Shown here in pieces: positions 56,636 to 64,000 of a stretch of DNA of 64,000 nt. This DNA is from Pantoea eucrina (lineage in GTDB: Bacteria > Pseudomonadota > Gammaproteobacteria > Enterobacterales > Enterobacteriaceae): contig NZ_MIPP01000003.1 in NCBI RefSeq assembly GCF_002095385.1, forward strand, positions 62,001 to 126,000. The letters run 5' to 3'. Both the position numbers and the translations under genes were made by a program. Below the pieces are notes generated by a model. The model ran no database searches. It saw nothing but the letters and a program-made list of their open reading frames with translations, and was not told where the DNA came from. Numbering within the stretch: position 1 is the first letter of the stretch; every line of letters begins with the position of its first letter.

Positions 56636-56924
56636 GTCCATCTATCGCTGGACGCCTCCCGGCGCAGGCTGGCAGATAAAGCGTTGCTTACTGATAGTGA
56701 GTGCCGCTGATACCCCGCCGCTCTCCCGCTGGCAGCAAATCTGGCGCGGATTGCAGCAGAGCTTTCGTTTAATGGTTGGCGTGCACGATTATCAAACTTA
56801 TCTGAAGCATATGCGCCTCCATCATCCTGAAACGCCGCCCATGGATGAGCGCACTTTTCACCGGCACTGTCTCAATGCCCGCTTTCCGAGCCAGGCTGGA
56901 AACCCCGGCAGATGTCCCTGCTGA
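56628..56924 (+). CDS. ybdD: YbdD/YjiX-family small protein
   Basis: A 98-residue protein whose last 65 residues match the YbdD/YjiX family (SFRLMVGVHDYQTYLKHMRL, ending in a Cys-Pro-Cys tail). The first 33 residues are an extension not found in E. coli YbdD. The ATG lies within the end of cstA and follows GTAAGGAGG, so coupling is certain. YbdD-type proteins always accompany CstA/BtsT carriers and are presumed to assist them. Confidence 0.9.
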   Translation: MSESIYRWTPPGAGWQIKRCLLIVSAADTPPLSRWQQIWRGLQQSFRLMVGVHDYQTYLKHMRLHHPETPPMDERTFHRHCLNARFPSQAGNPGRCPC

Positions 56925-56931
56925 TGATTAT

Positions 56932-56954
56932 AAGCCCCGTTTTCGGGGCTTTTT
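56932..56954 (+). terminator. cstA-ybdD terminator
   Basis: AAGCCCCG, loop TTTT, CGGGGCTT, TTTC. Confidence 0.9.
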
Positions 56955-57077
56955 CGTGCCATTCTTTAATAAAAACAAAAATATATTCGGTTTGCATCTT
57001 GTGCTTACGCAGGAGGTTGAATACTGTTGCTAAAATAATGAGATAGAGTCTTAGAGACATGGCCGGAGGAAGTTTAA

Positions 57078-59059
57078 ATGACCGATGAACAGGGGCAAAC
57101 CTTGCTGTATGCCTTGTTTGGCACCACCAGCCCCCATTGGCGGTTAACCTCTGACAGTGACGCACTGCATTTTGCCGAAGATGAAAATGCCAATACCAAT
57201 CTGGCCGTTTCGCTTACTCCGGCGCAGGCCAGTCTGTTACGGGCGATGACGGTGATCACCTCCAGCATTAATCTTACTCTGCCGCTGCACGGAACCCCGG
57301 TGCCAATGCACTTTGTCGGACGTAAAGTGAACCAGTCTACCTGGGCCGGCACCGCCTCTGCATGGGGTGATACGTCGTCGGTTGCCCGCGATCTCACCCA
57401 GGGACTCTCTTTCGCCGAACAGGTGGTATCTGAAGCTAACTCGGTTATCGTTATCCTCGACCAGCGCGGTAACATTCAGCGCTTTAATCGTTTGAGTGAA
57501 GAGTATACCGGCCTGAAAGAGCAGGAAGTTATCGGTCGTAACGTCTTTCAGCTATTTATGACCCGGCAGGAGGCGCAGGCTTCACGCCGTAATATCACCG
57601 GTTTTTTCCGCGACGGAAATTCGTATGAAGTTGAGCGCTGGGTCAAAACCAAAAAGGGTCAGCGACTGTTTCTGTTCCGTAATAAGTTCGTTCACAGCGG
57701 CAGCGGGAAAAATGAAATTTTCCTCATCTGTTCCGGTACGGATATCACCGAAGAGCGACGGGCACAGGAGCGGCTTCGGGTGCTGGCAAATACCGATACG
57801 GTCACGGGTTTGCCTAATCGTAACGCTATTCACCAGCAAATTAGCCTGGCACTGGAGCTGGCGAACGGTTCTCAGACCGGCGTGGTCTACCTCGATCTCG
57901 ACAATTTTAAAAAGGTAAATGACGCTTACGGTCATATGTTCGGCGATCAGCTGCTGCAGGCGGTATCGCTGGCTATCCTCAGCTGCCTGGGCAAAGATCA
58001 GACGCTGGCACGTCTTGGCGGCGATGAATTTGTGGTGCTGGCTGAGCATACCAGTCAGGCGGCGCTGGAGGCGATGTCGTCGCGTATCCTTGAGCGGCTG
58101 CGGCAGCCCTTTCGCATCGGGCTTATTGAGGTTTACAGCGGCTGTTCTATCGGAATCTCACTGGCTCCCCTGCATGGCGAAGATCGTGAAAGCCTGATCC
58201 GCAATGCGGATACGGCCATGTATCATGCCAAAGAGAATGGCCGCGGCAAGTTCTGCATCTTCACCAGCGAAATGAACAAGCGGGTCTTTGAATACCTCTG
58301 GCTCGATACCAATCTGCGTAAAGCGCTGGAGCAGGATCACCTGGTGGTCTATTACCAGCCTAAGGTCGATCGCGACGGCGAGGTGCGCAGCGCCGAAGCG
58401 CTGGTACGCTGGAACTCTCCGGAACGCGGCATGGTCTCGCCCGGCGACTTTATCCCCTATGCCGAAGAGTCCGGTCTGATTGTCCCGCTGGGCCGCTGGG
58501 TCATGCTTAATGTGCTGCAGCAGATTATAAAGTGGCGCAGTGAAGGCATTTTTCTGCGCGTTGCCGTCAACGTCTCCGCGAAACAGCTTATCGATCAGAG
58601 CATCTACAGCGATCTGAAAAATGCGCTGGGCGAAGCGGGGCTGACGGAATCCCCGATCGATATTGAATTAACTGAAAGCTGCCTGATTGAGAATGAAGCG
58701 GGTGCGCTTAAGCTCATGAAACAGTTTCAGGAGCTTGGGGCGCAGGTACATCTTGATGACTTCGGCACCGGCTACTCTTCCCTTTCTCAGCTGGCACGGG
58801 TACCCATTGATGCCATTAAGCTGGATCAGAGTTTTGTCCGGGATATCAACAAACAACCGGTTTCGCAATCTTTAGTGCGCGCGATTGTGGCGGTTGCCAA
58901 AGCCCTTGAGCTGCAGGTGATTGCAGAGGGTATTGAAACCAAAGCGGAAGAGAAATTTGTTCTCACTAACGGTGTGGATGGGCGCCAGGCTATTTTTACG
59001 CCAAACCAATGCCCGCAGAACAGCTCGGGCATTGGCTGAAGCATCCTGCCCGTGTTTAA
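57078..59059 (+). CDS. rpfR: RpfR/PdeR DSF receptor, PAS-GGDEF-EAL protein (3' end frameshifted)
   Basis: A cyclic-di-GMP enzyme homologous to E. coli PdeR (YciR, 661 residues) and Cronobacter/Burkholderia RpfR. Domains in order: an N-terminal region (1-105) where RpfR proteins contact RpfF; PAS (about 113-230) that binds DSF; GGDEF (motif GGDEF intact at about 314); EAL (AEAL intact at about 440, DDFGTGYSSL). DSF binding stimulates c-di-GMP hydrolysis in relatives. The frame ends early at 59039. Adding one G at about 58989 (CAGGCTAT to CAGGGCTAT) restores the normal end (YAKPMPAEQLGHWLKHPARV) at 59059 and a 660-residue protein. Convergent with rpfF, with 15 bases between. Confidence 0.92.
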
Positions 59060-59074
59060 CGCTGCGCGGAAGTG

Positions 59075-59941
59075 TTATCCGGCTTTACGTAATGAAGCAC
59101 TGTGGCGATTTTGTAACTGCACCAGGCGCTCCATATAGGCGATATCCTTGGGTTCAAGCGTAAAGGCATAATCTACCCAGTCCTCCGTAATATCCATCAG
59201 TTCAGCACGTGACAGCTGCAGTACGCGCTGGCGCGCTTTCAGCATGGCACGCACGCCATTCAGCTTCGGCCGTAAGGTATCGATAAAGGTGCGCGTCGCG
59301 CGGTACGCTTCACCCGGCTGGAACACTTTATCGACCAGGCCGCGCGTCTCATACCACTCCGCACTGTGCGACTCCCCTTCACAGATCAGCTCTTCTGCCA
59401 GCTTCATACCGGAACGACGCGCGACCAGCGAATAGCCACCCATTCCCGGGAACAGATTAAACGCAATCTCCGGGAAACCGAGACGCGCGCTGTTCTGTGC
59501 CAGAATGAAATGGTGCGCCAGCGCGGCCTCAAAGCCTCCGCCCAGAGCGCTGCCTTCAATCATCGCCAGCGTTACCGCGCCAGTATCAAACCCGCGAGCC
59601 GCCGAGTGAATGCAGTCGACGCAGGCCCGGGCATAGGCACGCAGCGCTTCGCGACGGTTGTTGCGAATGCACTCAACAAAAAAGCGCAGATCGCCACCGG
59701 CGTTGAACATCTGTGGGACTAAAGAGCCGGTTACCCAGAAATCGATCGGCAGTCCGGAGCGCTGAGCCGTATAGCTCAGGTTCATGATCTCCTCGATTAA
59801 TTCATGGTTGAAGCTTGGGCGTGGCTGAGCCCGCAACATCATCCACATGGTGCGACGCCCTTCCTCGTAGTAAGCAACAAGTTGGGTGGTCTGTCCCGCT
59901 TCGGTAAACAGGCGGCAGGTTGGTTGGTTAATAACGGTCAT
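59075..59941 (-). CDS. rpfF: RpfF DSF (cis-2-unsaturated fatty acid) synthase
   Basis: A 288-residue crotonase-fold enzyme of the RpfF family, which makes diffusible signal factor from acyl-ACP by dehydration and thioester cleavage. The two catalytic glutamates are Glu138 (GGGFEAALAHH) and Glu158 (LGFPEIAFNLFPGMGGYS), spaced 20 residues apart as in Xanthomonas RpfF (141/161). Ordinary enoyl-CoA hydratases lack this arrangement. The gene sits next to rpfR, as in Cronobacter and Burkholderia. E. coli lacks it at this locus. Likely role: cell-density signal controlling c-di-GMP, biofilm and motility through RpfR (inference). Confidence 0.9.
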   Translation of the reverse strand: MTVINQPTCRLFTEAGQTTQLVAYYEEGRRTMWMMLRAQPRPSFNHELIEEIMNLSYTAQRSGLPIDFWVTGSLVPQMFNAGGDLRFFVECIRNNRREALRAYARACVDCIHSAARGFDTGAVTLAMIEGSALGGGFEAALAHHFILAQNSARLGFPEIAFNLFPGMGGYSLVARRSGMKLAEELICEGESHSAEWYETRGLVDKVFQPGEAYRATRTFIDTLRPKLNGVRAMLKARQRVLQLSRAELMDITEDWVDYAFTLEPKDIAYMERLVQLQNRHSASLRKAG

Positions 59942-60254
59942 AGTCTCATCCTCTAATATTTATGTGATGCGTTTAACGCCACATCAGCGTAATGCAGAGT
60001 GAGGCCAGACCAAATGAGAGATTGATTTATAAAGCAAAATCCAGAAGTATCCCTGAACAGGGGGGTGAAAAATCATTAGCGCCATTTCAGGATAGAGCAG
60101 AGCGAAAGCCAGAGTACATGAGATCGCCTAACGCGTTGTGAATAAAGACGATTTAGCACACTGCACGCGCGTGAATCACGCATCGTTAGCCAGGAATTTA
60201 CTGATGCAGCGATAAAAAAAGCGCCCGCAGGCGCCTGAGGCTGTAAGAACAGCC
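59942..60254. other. rpfF-araD intergenic region
   Basis: It holds the rpfF promoter side near 59950-60100 and the araD terminator at 60214-60236. No other gene is seen. The sequence is AT-richer than the flanking genes. Confidence 0.5.
60214..60236 (-). terminator. araD terminator
   Basis: On the minus strand a short GC stem (GGCGC with GCGCC, loop TGCG) is followed by seven Ts. The stem is only five base pairs. Confidence 0.6.
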
Positions 60255-60950
60255 TTATTGTCCATACCACGCATTTTTACCGTGTTTGCGCAGGTAGTGC
60301 AGATCCAGCAGATTTTGCGAGATAGGCGGGAGTTCAGCTCGCAGCTGTTCGGTATGCAGCGCCATATAGGCGACCTCCTCCAGGACCACCGCACTGTGTA
60401 CTGCCGCCGCCGCATCGCTGCCCCATGCGAAAGGCCCGTGAGAGTTAACCAGCGCTGCGGGAATTGCGGTGGGCTGAATATTACGATGGGCAAAAGTTTC
60501 GATGATGACCTGTCCGGTATTCCACTCATACTCCTGCTCGATCTCCATGCGCAGCATGGCGCGGGTGCAGGGGATCGTGCCGTAGAAATCATCCGCGTGG
60601 GTCGTGCCCCAGGCGGGTATGTCGCGTCCTGCCTGTGCCCAGATGGTTGCATGCCGCGAGTGCGTATGAACAATACCGCCAATATCGGGCCACGCCTGAT
60701 AAAGCGCACGATGCGTGGCCGTGTCCGATGAGGGTCGTAGCGCGCCTTCGATCACCGCACCACTCTCCAGATCTACCACTACCATGTCATCCCGCTGCAT
60801 CTTTTCATATCGCACCCCTGAAGGCTTGATCACCAGTACACCCTGCTCTCTGTCAATGGCGCTGACGTTGCCCCAGGTGAACGTGACCAGGTTGTAGCGC
60901 GGTAAATCGAGATTCGCTTCCAGTACCTGCTGCTTTAGCGCTTCCAGCAT
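60255..60950 (-). CDS. araD: AraD L-ribulose-5-phosphate 4-epimerase
   Basis: A 231-residue class II aldolase-family epimerase converting L-ribulose-5-phosphate to D-xylulose-5-phosphate. Zinc-binding His95 and His97 lie in [15 protein letters not shown], and the third ligand His171 is in NSHGPFAWG. The C-terminal [15 protein letters not shown] is AraD-like. Of two in-frame ATGs, the second (60950) gives the E. coli length and a good spacing from GGAG. No araBA or ulaA genes flank it, so the pathway it serves here cannot be told; it could equally be the SgbE/UlaF type. Confidence 0.88.
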   Translation of the reverse strand: MLEALKQQVLEANLDLPRYNLVTFTWGNVSAIDREQGVLVIKPSGVRYEKMQRDDMVVVDLESGAVIEGALRPSSDTATHRALYQAWPDIGGIVHTHSRHATIWAQAGRDIPAWGTTHADDFYGTIPCTRAMLRMEIEQEYEWNTGQVIIETFAHRNIQPTAIPAALVNSHGPFAWGSDAAAAVHSAVVLEEVAYMALHTEQLRAELPPISQNLLDLHYLRKHGKNAWYGQ

Positions 60951-61218
60951 CATTGTTCTCCACCAGTCTGTGATAGAGAGATTGTGCGCAGAGAGGGGAT
61001 CGGATGTTATGGAAAGAATGGCTGAATGCTCAGTGGAAAGTCGCTGTCTCGTCATAAATGCGGCGCAGATTCAGCGTTTTCTGTCTGCCGACTGCGCCGC
61101 AGCGTTTAAAATTAAACAGGACCATTCGGTTTCAGGATATTTACGCTGGCAGACAGCATAAACCCGGCGGCCTGGCCCAACTTTTCCATCCGGGAATAAA
61201 GAACTTTGCCGTCGGGCA

Positions 61219-61228
61219 TCTATACTTA
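61219..61228 (+). promoter_or_regulatory. Probable sigma-S -10 element of osmB
   Basis: CTATACTTA at 61220-61228 matches the extended sigma-S -10 pattern (CTATACT) about 40 bp upstream of the osmB start. E. coli osmB is induced by osmotic stress and stationary phase. Confidence 0.6.
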
Positions 61229-61266
61229 TTGCTGTTGCCTCTGAGCCAATCATCAAGGAGATATCT

Positions 61267-61485
61267 ATGACTACAACAGTGAAACGTGTATCCGTTGCCG
61301 TGCTGGCAGCAACATTAGTTGTTGCGCTGAGCGGCTGTTCAAACTGGTCTAAACGCGATCGCAACACGGCAATTGGTGCCGGTGCCGGTGCTATTGGTGG
61401 TTCAGTCCTGACCAACGGCAGTGGCCTGGGTACCGTGGGCGGCGCGGCGGTGGGCGGTATTATCGGCCATCAAATCGACCGTTAA
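61267..61485 (+). CDS. osmB: OsmB osmotically inducible lipoprotein
   Basis: A 72-residue outer-membrane lipoprotein. The signal peptide has lipobox LSGC (Cys24); the mature part is glycine-rich with alternating small residues (AIGAGAGAIGGSVLT, GTVGGAAVGGIIG) as in the glycine-zipper OsmB family. Strong AAGGAG ribosome-binding site. Same order as E. coli (osmB-yciH-pyrF). Confidence 0.95.
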   Translation: MTTTVKRVSVAVLAATLVVALSGCSNWSKRDRNTAIGAGAGAIGGSVLTNGSGLGTVGGAAVGGIIGHQIDR

Positions 61486-61547
61486 TTTTTTGCAGGCTAC
61501 ACAGCAGACACCCTTTTGTCCGGGCCACAATGCGTGGCCCGCTTTCA

Positions 61548-61871
61548 TTAACCGCCCGCCAGCTTAACCTTCATGCCTTTGGCTTCGAGCAGCGTTTTGA
61601 GCAGATCACGTTTATCCCCCTGAATCTCAATCACGCCCTCTTTTACCGCCCCCCCGCAGCCGCACTTTTTCTTCAGTTCTGCGGCAAGAGTAGCCAGCGC
61701 GCTGTCGTCCAGGTTGATACCGGTGATCAGACAGACGCCCTTGCCTTTACGTCCGCTGGTCTGACGCTGAATGCGTACAATACCGTCGCCGCGCGGTCGC
61801 TGTAGCTTCTCCTCTGCCGGCACAATACGCCCGCTGTCGGTGGAGTAAACCAGTGGATTGTCCTGCGCCAT
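61548..61871 (-). CDS. yciH: YciH, SUI1/eIF1-like translation factor
   Basis: A 107-residue SUI1-domain protein, the bacterial relative of eIF1, which affects initiation fidelity at the ribosome. The conserved core GVCLITGINLDDSAL, then CGCGGAVKEGVIEIQGDKRD, is visible. It overlaps the pyrF stop by one base, so the two are co-transcribed. Confidence 0.95.
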   Translation of the reverse strand: MAQDNPLVYSTDSGRIVPAEEKLQRPRGDGIVRIQRQTSGRKGKGVCLITGINLDDSALATLAAELKKKCGCGGAVKEGVIEIQGDKRDLLKTLLEAKGMKVKLAGG

Positions 61872-62578
61872 TACGCCTCCTGTAACGATGTAATAATCTG
61901 CTGCAGCGTGGCAGCCGGATCGGCTGACTGCGTAACCGGACGGCCGATAACCATATAATCAACCCCGGCCTGCTTCGCCTGCAGAGGCGTCATAATACGG
62001 CGCTGATCGCCAGCGTCGCTGCCTGCCGGTCGGATACCGGGCGTGACCAGCGCAAATTCGCTGCCGAACGCCTGTTTGAATGCAGCCGCTTCATGGGCTG
62101 AGCAGACGACACCATCCAGGCCACACTGTTGCGTGAGGCGCGCCAGCCGCTCTGCCTGTTGCGCCGGTGACAGGGTGATGCCCAGTCCGCGCAGATCCTC
62201 TTCATCCATGCTGGTCAGCACGGTTACAGCAATCAGCAGCGGTGCATCTTTTCCAAAAGGCAGCAGCGCCTCGCGTGCAGCCTGCATCATGCGTGCTCCC
62301 CCGCTGGCGTGCACGTTCACCATCCAGACGCCCAGCTCTGCGGCAGCGGCTACGGCATGTGCGGTGGTGTTGGGGATATCGTGAAATTTCAGATCGAGAA
62401 AGAGATCGAATCCGCGTGCCTGCAATGTCCGGACCACTGACGGACCAAACAGCGTGAACATCTCTTTGCCTACTTTGAGGCGACACTGAGCAGGATCAAT
62501 ACGGTCCACAAATCGCAGTGCGTCATCCAGATTACTGTAGTCGAGCGCCACCAGAATGGGTGAAGGGGTTACAGACAT
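61871..62578 (-). CDS. pyrF: PyrF orotidine-5'-phosphate decarboxylase
   Basis: A 235-residue enzyme catalysing the last step of UMP synthesis. The catalytic triad-like set Asp62, Lys64 and Asp67 lies in [10 protein letters not shown]. It is followed by yciH with a one-base overlap. lapB lies upstream in the same direction, separated by 187 bp in which I see no gene. Confidence 0.97.
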   Translation of the reverse strand: MSVTPSPILVALDYSNLDDALRFVDRIDPAQCRLKVGKEMFTLFGPSVVRTLQARGFDLFLDLKFHDIPNTTAHAVAAAAELGVWMVNVHASGGARMMQAAREALLPFGKDAPLLIAVTVLTSMDEEDLRGLGITLSPAQQAERLARLTQQCGLDGVVCSAHEAAAFKQAFGSEFALVTPGIRPAGSDAGDQRRIMTPLQAKQAGVDYMVIGRPVTQSADPAATLQQIITSLQEA

Positions 62579-62765
62579 AACGTTTCCTCATAAGCAGGCA
62601 CAGGGGCAACAAACGGCCTGCATTCTACCTGCCATGCTGCGGCAGAACAATCTTACGCCCGGGATACGTGACCTGTTGAGCCATATGCCGGTGTCTGATG
62701 CGCGATAATGCGATTATTAAAAATTACGTTGTAACTATTGTGCCTGTTTTTTTTTAAAATAGCTG

Positions 62766-63934
62766 TTACTGCCCGTCAAGTCCTCTGATCGGTTTTATTG
62801 AAGACCATGCCCGGCAGGATGGGCAGTGCCAGTAAAGTGCGTAGGCGGTAAAACCGCATTTATGGCAACGATAGCGCGGTTTGGTGCGGATCTGTTCACC
62901 AACCATATCGCGCAGAACCATCAGACTCTCTTTTGCCCGGCCATCTTCCGCTTCATGCAGGTGAAAGTCCATTAGCCGGTGGAAGACGCGCATGGTCGGA
63001 TGACGCTGCAGCTGGCGATTAATATAGAGCTGTGCCGCTTCCGGCCCCTGCTGCTGCTCCAGAATATCTGACAGATAGAGCTCAGCGGCGGCACCGGTAT
63101 TCTCTTCGGTACAGCGCTGCAGATAACCGGCCCACACCTCTGGCTGCGCCAGCCGCTGATAGCAGGTTTCCAGCATCGGCAGCGTTTCGCTGACCAGTTC
63201 TTTATCCTGATCCAGCACCCGCTGCAGACGCTGTGCTGCTTTCGCATACTCCCCCTGCTCCATCAGGATGCGTCCCATCATGATGGAAACGCGCGCGCTC
63301 TGATGATCGGCCGATTCACCTTTTTCAGCAGTGACATTGCGCGATCGAGATCGTCACTGCTCATCGCCTGCAGCGCCAGCTCACAATAGAAGTGCGCAAT
63401 CTCGCCTTTTTGCTTCTCTTTTCCCAGTCTTACCAGCTTCTCAGCAACGTCGATCGCTTTCTGCCAGTCGCTGGTTGCCTGATGAATCAGCAGCAGCTGC
63501 TGCAGAGCGGCAATGCGAAAATCGGTTTCATCCGTTAGCTGACTGAACATATCTTCTGCGCGATCGTAGAGGCCCGCCGCCATATAGTCGCGGCCAAGCT
63601 GCTGAATCGCCAGCAGTCGCTGGTCGTAGGTAAGCGAGGCGCTTTCCATCAGCGACTGGTGAATACGTATAGCGCGATCTACCTCGCCGCGTGAGCGAAA
63701 CAGATTACCGAGCGTCAGGTGCGCCTCAACCGTACCACTATCTTCTTTCAGCATGTCGAGGAATAGATCGACGGCTTTATCCTGCTGATTTGAAAGCAGA
63801 AAGTTTACCCCGGCCACATACTCTCGTGACAGGCGGTTCGCTTCCTGTTGCTTATTCTGGTACGCGCTGCGTCGTCCCATATACCAGCCGTAGGCCGCTG
63901 CGACCGGGAGAAGCAGAAACAGCAATTCATGCAT
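62766..63934 (-). CDS. lapB: LapB (YciM) LPS-assembly regulator, frameshifted
   Basis: The inner-membrane-anchored TPR protein that, with FtsH and YejM, controls LpxC and so lipopolysaccharide level. The N-terminal helix (MHELLFLLLPVAAAYGWYMG) and TPR repeats occupy the first frame. The second frame starts after a break at about 63320 and holds the rest of the TPRs and the C-terminal rubredoxin-like knuckle (YRCHKCGFTAYALYWHCPSC). Adding one G in AAAAAGGTGAA restores a single frame of 389 residues, the E. coli length. LapB is essential or nearly so in E. coli, so this break is likely a consensus error. Confidence 0.92.
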
Positions 63935-63940
63935 TGAACA

Positions 63941-64000
63941 TTAATCCCGACGACCTGTAGTCGATACGGTGGTGGCTGCCGAAGCGTGTTCGTTTTGCGC
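63941..64000 (-). CDS. lapA: LapA (YciS), C-terminal fragment (5' part outside window)
   Basis: Nineteen codons and TAA 63941-63943, just upstream of lapB in the same direction, ending AASATTVSTTGRRD-like. Sequence alone is too short for identification; the name rests on the conserved lapA-lapB order. Confidence 0.55.
   Translation of the reverse strand, partial: AQNEHASAATTVSTTGRRD

Overview
The window looks like the chromosome of an enterobacterium close to Pantoea/Erwinia (Erwiniaceae). This rests on recognisable E. coli-type core genes in a partly E. coli-like order, together with genes E. coli K-12 lacks here (an M32 carboxypeptidase, an RpfF-type DSF synthase, a RyhB-type sRNA between pspF and sapA). 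The genus is inference. Codon usage is GC-rich except in a few AT-richer accessory islands.

Layout. 1-9.8 kb: tail of a LysR regulator, smrA, fnr, uspE, ydgH, ydgI (frameshifted), an unrecognised 137-aa gene, the rstAB two-component system and an M32 carboxypeptidase. 9.8-16.3 kb: asr-ydgU behind an RstA box, the ydgD protease, hrpA, azoR. 16.3-17.8 kb: an AT-richer orphan gene of 380 codons. 17.8-24.4 kb: ydbL-ynbE-ydbH (envelope lipid traffic), ldhA, ydbJ, an mgtC-family gene, ttcA. 24.3-31.6 kb: a proline-rich microprotein, the FNR-controlled sRNA FnrS, zntB, the murein-peptide recycling genes mppA/mpaA/ycjG, tpx, tyrR (frameshifted). 31.8-37.3 kb: the phage-shock cluster (pspABCD-ycjXF, divergent pspF), a pair of 88-bp repeats and a Fur-box-driven RyhB-type sRNA. 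37.5-45.0 kb: sapABCDF, fabI, yciW.

45.0-52.3 kb is an accessory insertion between yciW and rnb, which are neighbours in E. coli. It holds a LysR gene with a non-ATG start, a TolA-C-like lipoprotein behind a perfect 18-bp inverted repeat, a decayed phage Rz1 remnant, a tRNA-like relic, a 43-aa secreted peptide, a MalX-type PTS permease and a YdeP-type molybdoenzyme. 52.4-64 kb: rnb, cstA-ybdD, the convergent rpfR/rpfF DSF signalling pair, araD, osmB, yciH-pyrF, lapB (frameshifted) and the tail of lapA.

How the parts work together. Anaerobic control is linked: fnr carries an FNR-like site in its own promoter, and the distant fnrS sRNA has a near-consensus FNR site centred at about -42. Acid response is linked: rstAB lies about 1.6 kb before asr, whose promoter carries an RstA-like box. 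Envelope homeostasis is heavily represented (psp, sap, ydbH-ynbE-ydbL, lapAB, osmB). The likeliest cell-cell signalling system is RpfF/RpfR, in which a fatty-acid signal synthase is paired with a PAS-GGDEF-EAL receptor.

Four otherwise intact core genes (ydgI, tyrR, rpfR, lapB) are each broken by loss of one G/C in a short homopolymer. LapB is essential or nearly so in E. coli, so I favour consensus errors over real decay.
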